Origin: Gaiellaceae bacterium
Lineage (GTDB): Bacteria > Actinomycetota > Thermoleophilia > Gaiellales > Gaiellaceae
DNA: 45,772 nucleotides
Direction of reading: 5' to 3'
NCBI GenBank assembly: GCA_030446625.1
Contig: JAUJMY010000020.1
Coordinates: forward strand, 1 to 45,772
Below, piece after piece: positions 25,992 to 33,334 of the stretch (position 1 is the stretch's first letter; each line of letters starts with the position of its first letter). The notes under the pieces are model-generated. The model was not told the origin of the DNA and did no database searches. It saw only the letters and a list, made by a program, of their open reading frames with translations. A program made the position numbers and the translations under genes.

Positions 25992-26048
25992 GCGTGCGCG
26001 CGTCGCTTGGCCGTACCAGATGTACTGTCCTGCGCGCCGCGCGCACGC
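25992..26048. repeat. 11-bp inverted repeat between the palindromic copies
   Basis: GCGTGCGCGCG (25992-26002) is matched by its exact reverse complement at 26038-26048 around a 35-base loop of lower GC. Could be a folded RNA, a terminator for hppD-DUF2071, or part of a mobile element bounded by the direct repeats. Confidence 0.5.
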
Positions 26049-26084
26049 GCTCCTTTGCCAGCGACGTCCCACGCACTCGAGCGA

Positions 26085-26135
26085 GCTCGAGCGTGTGGCC
26101 GGCGCAGGCTCCCGCCGGGCCGAGCCCGGCTCTGC
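26085..26135 (+). repeat. 51-bp palindromic repeat, copy 2
   Basis: Non-coding copy 21 bases before the CDF gene. Hairpin GCCGGGC-CGA-GCCCGGC at 26114-26130. Stems are identical to copy 1, and one of the two differences is in the loop. Confidence 0.75.
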
Positions 26136-26155
26136 GTAGCCCGCGAGCTCCGCCG

Positions 26156-27496
26156 ATGAGCCCGCAGCGCCGCACGGCACTTGCGTCCGTCGTCGCGGCC
26201 GCGGCGCTGATCGCGCTCAAGCTGGGAACGGGTGTGGCGAGTGGCAGCCTCGGCCTCGTCTCGGAGGCGCTCCACTCCGCGACGGACCTCGTCGCCGCGC
26301 TGCTCACGTTCTTCGCGCTCGGAGTCTCGGCGCGGCCGGCCGACCGCGGGCACCCGTACGGGCACGGGAAGGCCGAGCACCTCACGGCGCTGGCCGAGGC
26401 CGTCTTCCTCGTCGCGGCGAGCCTCTACATCGCCTACACGGCCGTCTCGCACCTGACGGGCGCGTCGGAGTCGCGCGTCGAGCCCGTCTGGTACGCGTTC
26501 GCGGCCGTTGTGCTCGTGATCGCGATCGACGCCGCGCGGATGCTGGCCTCTCTCCGCGCGGCGCGCCAGTTCTCGAGCCCCGCGCTGCAGTCGAACGCGC
26601 TCCACTTCGGGAGCGATCTGGCGGGCTCCGTCGCGGTTCTCGCCGGCCTCCTGCTCGCGGCGGCGGGCTGGCGGAACGGCGACTCCGCCGCCGCGCTCTT
26701 CGTCGCGGGGCTCGTGCTGCTCGGCGCGGGGCGCCTGATCCGCCACAACGTCGACGTGCTGATGGACCGCGCCCCGGCAGCGGCGGACGCGGCCGCCCGG
26801 CGCGCGATCGCCGAGGTGCAGCCGCACGTCGACCTCCGGCGCTTGCGCGTGCGGCAGGCCGCGGGCCGCCACTTCGCGGACGTCGTAATCGGCGTCTTGC
26901 CAGGCGCGGCGGTCGGACAGGGGCACGCCGCGGCCGACGCCGTCGAGGCGGCGCTCCACCGCGCGCTGCCGCAGAGCGACGTCGTCGTCCACGTCGAGCC
27001 CGTCGAGGAGGCCGCCGTGCGCGAGCGGGCGCACGCCGCGGCGCTCGCGGTCCCGCGCGTGCGCGAGGTGCACAACGTCGCCGTCGTCGACGTCGACGGC
27101 CGGCACGAGCTGTCGCTCCACCTGAAGCTCCCGGGCGAGCTCCCGCTCGAGGACGCGCACGAGGTCGCCGAGGAGGTCGAGCGCGCGATCGTCGCGGCCG
27201 TTCCCGAGATCGACAGCGTGCAGACGCACCTCGAGCCGCTCGCGGAGCCGTCGCGCGGCACGGAGGTCGAGCTCGACCCCGCCGAGATCGTTCGCATCGT
27301 CGAGGACGCCAGCGGCGCGCCGCCGCGCCGGCTGCGGTTCCTCCACACGCACGAGGGGCTCGTCGCGTTCCTCACGCTCGGGCTCGCGCCGCACACGGCG
27401 CTTGCAGAGGCGCACGCGCGCGCGAGCGCCGTCGAGGAGCGGATCCGAGTGACGCACCCGGAGATCGCGGACGTCATCGTCCACACCGAACCGTGA
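26156..27496 (+). CDS. Cation diffusion facilitator with three C-terminal dimerisation domains
   Basis: 446 residues; typical CDF proteins have about 300. Residues 1-200 hold six helices with the two HxxxD metal half-sites (EALHSATD and NALHFGSD), indicating Zn, Fe or Mn efflux by proton antiport. Three tandem ZT-dimer-like alpha/beta domains follow: about 207-285, 287-368 and 372-446. Each ends in a variant of VVVHVEP/VQTHLEP/VIVHTEP. ATG 26156 follows the second palindromic repeat by 20 bases. Its stop overlaps the fumarylacetoacetase start (GTGA). Metal supply or removal for the iron-dependent dioxygenases is a possible, untested link. Confidence 0.9.
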   Translation: MSPQRRTALASVVAAAALIALKLGTGVASGSLGLVSEALHSATDLVAALLTFFALGVSARPADRGHPYGHGKAEHLTALAEAVFLVAASLYIAYTAVSHLTGASESRVEPVWYAFAAVVLVIAIDAARMLASLRAARQFSSPALQSNALHFGSDLAGSVAVLAGLLLAAAGWRNGDSAAALFVAGLVLLGAGRLIRHNVDVLMDRAPAAADAAARRAIAEVQPHVDLRRLRVRQAAGRHFADVVIGVLPGAAVGQGHAAADAVEAALHRALPQSDVVVHVEPVEEAAVRERAHAAALAVPRVREVHNVAVVDVDGRHELSLHLKLPGELPLEDAHEVAEEVERAIVAAVPEIDSVQTHLEPLAEPSRGTEVELDPAEIVRIVEDASGAPPRRLRFLHTHEGLVAFLTLGLAPHTALAEAHARASAVEERIRVTHPEIADVIVHTEP

Positions 27497-28375
27497 GGCT
27501 CTGCATGTTCACGCCGCAGGACCGGGAGCTCGAGCGGGGCTGGCCCGGTCGCATCGAGGGCGACCGCGTCGTCCAGCTCGCCGCGCAGACGCTCGAGTCC
27601 TTCTTCGCCGCCGGCGGCGTCGCGCGCGAGCACGCGGAGTACCCACTCGACGAGGTGCGGCTGCTCGCGCCGGTCCTCCGCCCGCCGTCGGTCCGCGACT
27701 TCTACGCGTTCGAGCAGCACGTGCGCACGGCGCGCGCCCTCCGCGGGCTCGAGGTGCCGCCCGAGTGGTACGAGCAGCCCGTCTTCTACTTCTCGAACCC
27801 GGCGGCGATCTACGGCCCCGACGACGAGGTGCCGTATCCGGAGTCGACGGCGGAGCTCGACTACGAGCTCGAGGTCGCGGCCGTGATCGGCGCCCGCGGC
27901 GAGATCGCGGGCTTCACGATCATGAACGACTGGTCGGCGCGCGATCTCCAGCGTGCCGAGATGAAGCTTCACGATCATGAACGACTGGTCGGCGCGCGAT
28001 CTCCAGCGTGCCGAGATGAAGGTCGGCCTCGGACCCGCGAAGGGAAAGGACTTCGCGACGAGCCTCGGGCCGGTGCTGGTCACGACGGACGAGCTCGACG
28101 GGTCGCGGGCGACGATGCTGGCGCGGGTCAACGGCGAGGAGCGGTCGCGCGGCGAGCTCGGCGATCTCCACTTCCCCTGGGGGCGCCTCGTCGAGCAGGC
28201 GGCTCGCAACACGCATCTGCGGCCCGGCGACGTGCTCGGCTCCGGAACGGTCGGCACGGGCTGCATCCTCGAGGACGGGGACGGGCGGTGGCTCGAGCCG
28301 GGCGACGTCGTCGAGCTGGAGGTCGAGGGGATCGGCGTGCTGCGGAACGTCGTCGGCGCTGCGACACCTCGGTGA
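27493..28375 (+). pseudogene. Fumarylacetoacetate hydrolase gene, frameshifted by tandem duplication
   Basis: Should cleave fumarylacetoacetate to fumarate and acetoacetate, the last step of tyrosine catabolism. FAH-family features are VRDFYAFEQHVR, ELDYELEVAAVIG (metal Glu residues) and MNDWSARDLQ. A perfect 55-bp tandem duplication (27912-27966 and 27967-28021) shifts the frame after codon 158. Removing one copy leaves a clean 275-codon gene ending at TGA 28375. In the first frame, translation stays open and runs on into the secreted protein to 28950. Either a natural inactivating slippage event or an assembly error. GTG start overlaps the CDF stop. Confidence 0.88.
27912..28021. repeat. 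Perfect 55-bp tandem duplication
   Basis: Bases 27912-27966 are repeated exactly at 27967-28021, with one further matching base to the left of each. 55 is not a multiple of three, so it breaks the fumarylacetoacetase frame. Confidence 0.97.
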
Positions 28376-28452
28376 CGATCGCCCTCCACTTCACACTTTG
28401 CTCGCTTTCGGCCCGTACCCTCGGTTGCTTGCTTAGCCATCGAGGGGGGTTC

Positions 28453-28950
28453 ATGAAGAATTACAGAATGATCGGCACGAGCGTCGCCCTGCTCGCCGCC
28501 GGAATCTTGTCCGCGTCGGCCGTCGCCGGCCGCAACCCCGCGTCGATCCTGCAGACGGGCACGACGACGACCGGGACGACCGAGACGACCGGGACGTCGG
28601 CGAGGACCGGCACCACGGCGACCACGGTCAGGACAACGGTCACGACGACCGTCGCCACGACCACGACCACGACCGTCCGCAGGCCGCGGCGGCCCGTGTT
28701 CGTGATCATCTGCCACCACGCGCCGCCGGCGAACGCGCAGCGGAGGCGTGGCACGGTGCGCCACATCACGCTGCGGATCCCGTCGCGTGCGCTGCGGGCC
28801 CACGTCGGCAGCCCGCGGGGGCACGGCGACTCGCTCGGCGCGTGCACCAGCCAGCGCGCGCGGACGCTGCACAGCAGCAAGGCGCACGTGAAGCGGTGGC
28901 ATCCCGGCCGGACCCTGAAGGCCGAGCTGCGCGCGCGGAAGCGCCCGTAG
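28453..28950 (+). CDS. Secreted Thr-rich protein with CHH...HGD-LGAC module (paralog A)
   Basis: 165 residues. Signal peptide of about 25 residues (basic MKNYRM, hydrophobic core, cleavage near SAVAG), then a Thr-rich linker (about 35-75) and a module with C87-H-H-A-P-P-A, I-P-S-R-A-L-R-A-H and H-G-D-S-L-G-A-C131. The two cysteines probably form a disulphide outside the cell. The module resembles short extracellular CH...HGD-G-C repeats; function unknown. Ribosome site is an unusual GAGGGGGG. A hairpin terminator follows. It is a tandem paralog of the gene at 29080. Confidence 0.75.
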   Translation: MKNYRMIGTSVALLAAGILSASAVAGRNPASILQTGTTTTGTTETTGTSARTGTTATTVRTTVTTTVATTTTTTVRRPRRPVFVIICHHAPPANAQRRRGTVRHITLRIPSRALRAHVGSPRGHGDSLGACTSQRARTLHSSKAHVKRWHPGRTLKAELRARKRP

Positions 28951-28963
28951 CAACGACAGCAAC

Positions 28964-28988
28964 GAGGGGCGGCCCACGGCCGCCCCTC
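28964..28988 (+). terminator. Hairpin after paralog A
   Basis: Perfect 11-bp stem GAGGGGCGGCC/GGCCGCCCCTC with a CAC loop, 14 bases after the stop of the secreted protein. No U-tract. Confidence 0.65.
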
Positions 28989-29079
28989 CGCGCGCTCGGG
29001 GCACAGCGCAAACAACGCCTCTGCACGAGCGTCTTATGTAAGTGGACTCGGGATGTTCGGAGTCAAAAGGGGGAACTGA

Positions 29080-29544
29080 ATGAAGAAGCAAGGAATCGTC
29101 ACGGCCGGCGCGGGCCTGCTCGCGGCCGGTCTGCTCTCGGCCACGGCAGTCGCCGGCAAGTCGCCGGCATCGCTGCTCCAGGCCACAACCGGCACGACGA
29201 CGGCGACGACCGGCACGACCACGGTCACGACCACGGATACGACCGGCACGACGACGACCACGACCACGCGTGCGCGGAAGGTCCCGGTCTGTCATCACGC
29301 GCCGCCCGCGAAGTCGAACCGCGTGCCGAAGCGGCACAAGACGCTGTTCCTGCCGCCGGGTGCGGTTCGCGCGCACCTGCGGCACGGCGACACGCTCGGC
29401 GCGTGCACGACGGAGGGGAACATTGCCCGCCACAGCTCGGCGAGCCACGTCCGGAACTTCCATCGCGGGCAGACGCTCGCGCAGGAGCTCCGCGGCAAGG
29501 GCAGCAAGGGCAAGGGCAAGGGCAAGGGGCGCGGCCGCCCGTAA
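29080..29544 (+). CDS. Secreted Thr-rich protein with CHH...HGD-LGAC module (paralog B)
   Basis: 154 residues. Signal peptide (MKKQGIVTAGAGLLAAGLLS, cleavage near AVAG), Thr-rich linker (about 33-65), then C71-H-H-A-P-P-A, P-P-G-A-V-R-A-H-L and H-G-D-T-L-G-A-C109. Ends with a Lys/Gly-rich tail built from repeated GGCAAG codons, which would give a strongly basic C-terminus. It shares layout and motifs with paralog A but differs in tail and linker. Ribosome site AAAAGGGGG before ATG 29080. A candidate -10 (TATGTA, 29035-29040) lies upstream. Confidence 0.75.
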   Translation: MKKQGIVTAGAGLLAAGLLSATAVAGKSPASLLQATTGTTTATTGTTTVTTTDTTGTTTTTTTRARKVPVCHHAPPAKSNRVPKRHKTLFLPPGAVRAHLRHGDTLGACTTEGNIARHSSASHVRNFHRGQTLAQELRGKGSKGKGKGKGRGRP

Positions 29545-29565
29545 ACGCGGCGCACCTCGCAGCAT

Positions 29566-29599
29566 CGACGGCCGCCTCCGGGCGGCCGTCGCGTTTTTT
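29566..29599 (+). terminator. Rho-independent terminator before hmgA
   Basis: CGACGGCCGCC (29566-29576), TCCG loop, GGCGGCCGTCG (29581-29591), then GC and six T (29594-29599). This is the only textbook U-tract terminator in the window. hmgA starts 20 bases later. Confidence 0.9.
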
Positions 29600-29618
29600 C
29601 GGCGGCTATCCTCTGCCG

Positions 29619-30824
29619 ATGCCGTTCTACCAGCGCCTCGGCGACGTGCCGCGCAAGCGGCACATCCAGTTCCGGGACAACGGCACGCTGCTGACGGAGG
29701 AGGTCGTCGGCCTCGAGGGCTTCTCGGGGAACGAGTCGATCCTGTACCACCTCCAGTCGCCGTGCCGGATCAAGGAACTCGGCGACTTCGAGCCGATCGA
29801 GCGCGAGGAGTGGGTTCCGGACGCGCACGCGCACCGGCACTTCCAGACGATCGGGATCGACGAGGACGGCGACGCCGTCACCGGCCGGAAGCTCCTGATG
29901 TGGAACAACGACGTCGAGATCTCGCTCTGCCGGCCGGACGAGGAGATGGAGTACTTCTTCCGGAACGGCGAGGGCGACGAGGTGATCTTCGTCCACGAGG
30001 GCGCCGGCACGCTCGAGACGACCTTCGGCGACCTGCCGTACCGCGACGGCGACTACATCGTCGTCCCGCGCGGCACGACGTACCGCTTCAGGCCCGACGG
30101 CGCGCATCGCTACCTCGTCTTCGAGACGCCCGGGCTGATCACGATCCCGCGCCGCTACCGCAACGAGCACGGGCAGCTGATGGAGCACGCGCCGTACTAC
30201 CACCGCGACATCCACGGCCCCACCGAGCTGAAGACCTACCGCGACCGCGGCGAGTACGAGGTCAAGGTCCGCGTTCGCGACGGCTACCAGACCTACGTCG
30301 TCGACTACCACCCGTTCGACGTCGTCGGCTGGGACGGCTACGTCTACCCGTGGACGTTCTCGATCCACGACTTCGAGCCGATCACCGGCCGGATTCACAT
30401 GCCGCCGCCCTCGCACCAGACCTTCGCCGGCCCGAACTTCGTGATCTGCTCGTTCTGCCCGCGCAAGCTCGACTTCGACCCGCTCGCGATCCCGATCCCG
30501 TACCACCACTCGAATCTCCAGTCGGAGGAGATGATCTATTACGTCTCCGGGAACTTCGGCTCCCGGCGCGGCGTCGAGGTCGGCTCGGTGACGCTGCACC
30601 CCTCCGGCCTCCCGCACGGCCCGCACCCGGGCCTGGCCGAGAGGTCGATCGGCTCGACGGAGACGCACGAGCTCGCCGTGATGTGCGACACGTTCCACCC
30701 GCTGCGGCTGACGAAGCTCGCGAAGCAGCTGGACGACGGGAAGTACGCGTACTCGTGGTACGACGAGCCCGGGCGGCCGCAGACGTACGACGAGGATCCC
30801 GCGGGCGCGACCTCGCACTTCTGA
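29619..30824 (+). CDS. hmgA: Homogentisate 1,2-dioxygenase
   Basis: 401 residues. Fe(II) ring-cleaving enzyme converting homogentisate to maleylacetoacetate. Iron ligands by comparison with the human enzyme are His297 and Glu303 (HSNLQSE) and His333 (PHGPHPG). Cupin core strands FVHEGAGTLETTFGDLPY and GDYIVVPRGT are clear. ATG 29619 lies only 20 bases past the T-tract of the terminator upstream, so its own promoter must overlap the terminator or transcription must read through. A maleylacetoacetate isomerase gene is not in the window. Confidence 0.96.
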   Translation: MPFYQRLGDVPRKRHIQFRDNGTLLTEEVVGLEGFSGNESILYHLQSPCRIKELGDFEPIEREEWVPDAHAHRHFQTIGIDEDGDAVTGRKLLMWNNDVEISLCRPDEEMEYFFRNGEGDEVIFVHEGAGTLETTFGDLPYRDGDYIVVPRGTTYRFRPDGAHRYLVFETPGLITIPRRYRNEHGQLMEHAPYYHRDIHGPTELKTYRDRGEYEVKVRVRDGYQTYVVDYHPFDVVGWDGYVYPWTFSIHDFEPITGRIHMPPPSHQTFAGPNFVICSFCPRKLDFDPLAIPIPYHHSNLQSEEMIYYVSGNFGSRRGVEVGSVTLHPSGLPHGPHPGLAERSIGSTETHELAVMCDTFHPLRLTKLAKQLDDGKYAYSWYDEPGRPQTYDEDPAGATSHF

Positions 30825-31636
30825 GCGCGGTCCTCCCGGTACCGCAGCCGTACGACTTCGAGCTCTCGACCGCGCGCTACCGCGCCTTCGGGACGGACCT
30901 CGCGAACCTCTGGCGCGACGGCGGGCTGCACCGCGTCGTAGGCGAGCGCGAGGTCCGCATCGAGCCCTCTCCAGGCGGCGTCGCGGTCGAGCCGCTCGAC
31001 GACGCGACGGAGCCGACCGTTCGCCATCTGCTCGGGCTGCCGTTCGACCTCGACTCGTTCCGTAGCTTCGCGTCGGGGCACCCTGTGCTCGCACGGCTGC
31101 GCGAGCCGCTGCGGGGGCTGCGGCCGCCGCTCGCGCCGGATCCATTCGAGGCGCTCGTCACCTCGATCACGGCTCAGCAGGTCTCGCTGTTCGCCGCCTT
31201 CGCGCTTCGCAGCCGCCTCGTCGAGCGCTACGGCCGCCGCGGCGTCCACGCCTACGGGTTCCCAGGCCGCGAGCGCCTCGCCGGCGCAAGCGAGGACGAG
31301 CTCGTCGCGCTCGGGTTCTCGCGCCGGAAGGCCGAGTACGTCCTCGATCTCGCACGGAGCGACGTCGACCTCGACGCGCTGCGCACGCTGCCGGACGACG
31401 AGGTGAAGGCGGTGCTGCGCGCGCGGCGCGGCATCGGCGAGTGGACGGCCGACTGGTTCCTCGCGCGACACCTCGCGCGCCCGCGCGCGTGGCCCGCAGG
31501 CGACCTCGCGGTGCGGAAGGCCGTGCTGCGATTCACGGGCGAGGCCGACACGCGCGCCGCAGCTCGCCTCTTCGCGCCGTTCGAGAACCTGAGCGCGCAC
31601 TATCTTCTCGCGGGGATGGCGGCGGGGGTGCGGTGA
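30821..31636 (+). CDS. AlkA-type DNA-3-methyladenine glycosylase, probable CTG start
   Basis: 271 residues. Base-excision DNA glycosylase of the helix-hairpin-helix superfamily, removing alkylated purines. Visible parts are an N-terminal TBP-like domain (PYDFELSTARYRAFG), the SITAQQVS helix, the HhH LRARRGIGEWTADWFLARHL and the catalytic Asp in PAGDLAVRKAV. No ATG, GTG or TTG lies in frame before the N-terminal domain. CTG 30821 overlaps the hmgA stop as CTGA, in the same way as other coupled starts here, so CTG is the likely start. The next GTG would delete the first domain. Confidence 0.85.
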   Translation: MSAVLPVPQPYDFELSTARYRAFGTDLANLWRDGGLHRVVGEREVRIEPSPGGVAVEPLDDATEPTVRHLLGLPFDLDSFRSFASGHPVLARLREPLRGLRPPLAPDPFEALVTSITAQQVSLFAAFALRSRLVERYGRRGVHAYGFPGRERLAGASEDELVALGFSRRKAEYVLDLARSDVDLDALRTLPDDEVKAVLRARRGIGEWTADWFLARHLARPRAWPAGDLAVRKAVLRFTGEADTRAAARLFAPFENLSAHYLLAGMAAGVR

Positions 31637-32638
31637 AGACGCGCGAGGCTGGGGAGCAGGATCTCCCGATGCTTCGCCGGCTGTGGGAGCAGCTGTGGGA
31701 GGAGGCACCGCTGCGCTGGGGCGCGCCGGAGTGGAGCGATGACGAGGCGCGCGCGGGCCTGCGCGAGAGCGTCTGGCTCGTCGCCGAGGACGCAGGCGAG
31801 ATCGTCGGCACCGTAGAGGGGTGGGTGCGCGGGCGGCAGCCGGCTCTCGGGTCGTTGGGCTGGATCTACGTGCGGGAGCACGCGCGGCGCCGCGGCCTCC
31901 TGTTGGGCTTGAAAACGACAACGTCGCCTGCTCCGCGAACGTGGCGCGCAGTGGATCGCGCTCGACGGAGGAACCGACACCGCTCCCGCGCTTGCTGCGT
32001 ACTCGCGGCGCGGGTTCCACGAGTACGGACGGCGGCTCGTCGCGCCGGCCGACCGGCTCCAGGTACGCGACGCCCGCGGCGCTTCCTTCGGCTCGATCCA
32101 CGTGCAGACGGACGACCTGCCCGCGGTCGAGCGCGCGGTGCGGCAGTTCGTGCCGCGCCTGCCGGGTGGTTCGCGCGGGAGCGTCGTCGTCCCGCCGCGA
32201 AACGGCTGGGTCGCCGTCTACGACGAGCTGTGCGACCGCGAGCCGAGGCAGCTGCGCCGCCTCGCGCGCGAGCTCTCCGAGCGGATGGGGGCGGTGGTGC
32301 TCGCGATCGGCGTCGAGGAGGGCGAGGTCGTGCGCTTCGTGCTCTCCGACCGCGGCAGCGAGATGGACGAGTACCTGTCGGTGCAGGAGCACTACGGGCC
32401 GCTCCCGCCCGGCGACGTCGTCGCGCTCGCCGCGAACCCCCGGGTCGTCGCGCGGCTGACCGGGGCGGACGCGGCGACGGTGCGCGCGGCCGCCGTGCAC
32501 GCGTCGTCCCCCGCTGCGCTCCCGCCGCCCGACGAGCTCGTCGCGTCGCTCGCGCGCGCCATCGGCGTCGAGGGGGCGGAGCACGACTACGCAGGCGCCC
32601 TCGACATCGAAGGCGCGGTCGTGGTGGAGCGCCGATGA
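31633..32638 (+). pseudogene. GNAT acetyltransferase gene with one-base frameshift
   Basis: Begins GTG 31633 overlapping the glycosylase stop. Frame one codes EQDLPMLRRLWEQLWEE...GSLGWIYVREHARRRGLLLG and then loses similarity. From 31922 another frame continues the GNAT fold as RRLLRERGAQWIALDGGTDT, LAAYSRRGFHEYGRRLV and a second C-terminal domain to 32638. Removing one A from the AAAA run at 31912-31915 joins the two into one 334-residue protein. Either a homopolymer sequencing error or a real mutation. The product would acetylate an unknown amine; the extra C-terminal domain (about 180 residues) is not identified. The stop overlaps the next start (ATGA). Confidence 0.8.
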
Positions 32639-33291
32639 ACGTCGTCCTGCTCCACGCGTTCCCGCTCGATCCGTCGATGTGGGAGCCGCAGCGCGAGGCC
32701 CTCCGCGACCACGATGTCGTCGCGCCGACCCTCTACGGCCGCGGCGACACGCTGGACGCGTGGGCGAGCTCGCTGCTGGACGAGCTCGAAGGAGAGCGGC
32801 TCGTGCTCGTCGGCGCGTCGATGGGCGGTTACTGCGCGCTCGCGATGGCGCGGCTCGCGCCGGAGCGCGTGGCCGGGTTGCTCCTCGCGGGCTCGCGCGC
32901 GGGAGCGGACACGCCCGAGCGGCGCGCGACGCGTGATGCAATCGCGCGGACACTGCGCGAGGAAGGCGTGGCGGCGTGGCTCGATCGCTCGGGGAACCGA
33001 GCGCCGCGCGAGATCGTGCTGCAGCAGAGCGCCGTCGATCTCGCGAACGCGATGGAGGTCCTGCGCGAACGCGCGGACGCGACGGACGTCGTCGCGACGT
33101 TCGACGCGCCCTTCCTGCTCGTCGTCGGAAGCGAGGACGAGCTGCTGAGCGTCGAGGAGGCGCGGGAGATCGTCGCGCTCGCACCCGCCGGGCGGCTCGA
33201 GGTCGTCGAAGGCGCGGGCCACATCGTCAGCGCGGATCGACCCGAGCGGTTCAACGAGATCCTGACGCGGTTTCTCGCGCGCTCTGCGTGA
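32635..33291 (+). CDS. Alpha/beta hydrolase
   Basis: 218 residues. Short alpha/beta hydrolase with oxyanion-region HAFPLDPSMW, nucleophile GASMGG (near residue 63), acid in VGSEDELLS and His in EGAGHIVSADRPERFN. The size and motifs match small esterase/carboxylesterase-like proteins. ATG 32635 overlaps the GNAT stop, so it is cotranslated with the glycosylase and GNAT genes. Substrate unknown. Confidence 0.85.
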   Translation: MNVVLLHAFPLDPSMWEPQREALRDHDVVAPTLYGRGDTLDAWASSLLDELEGERLVLVGASMGGYCALAMARLAPERVAGLLLAGSRAGADTPERRATRDAIARTLREEGVAAWLDRSGNRAPREIVLQQSAVDLANAMEVLRERADATDVVATFDAPFLLVVGSEDELLSVEEAREIVALAPAGRLEVVEGAGHIVSADRPERFNEILTRFLARSA

Positions 33292-33293
33292 CG

Positions 33294-33325
33294 GGCGGCG
33301 GGGCCCCGGCCGGAGCCCCGCCGCC
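33294..33325. terminator. Bidirectional hairpin between convergent genes
   Basis: GGCGGCGGGGC (33294-33304) pairs perfectly with 33315-33325 around a 10-base loop. It lies between the stop of the alpha/beta hydrolase and the stop of the convergent secreted protein, so it can serve both strands. Confidence 0.65.
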
Positions 33326-33334
33326 GCCGTCGAG

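Noticed and set aside
28022..28452. A 485-residue fusion of fumarylacetoacetase to the secreted protein
   Set aside because: The linking part is off-frame fumarylacetoacetase sequence created by the 55-bp duplication; the secreted protein has its own signal peptide and ribosome site at 28453.
29500..29530. Repeated GGCAAG units as a CRISPR-like or satellite repeat
   Set aside because: They are in-frame Gly-Lys codons of the basic tail of paralog B, too short and contiguous to be an array.
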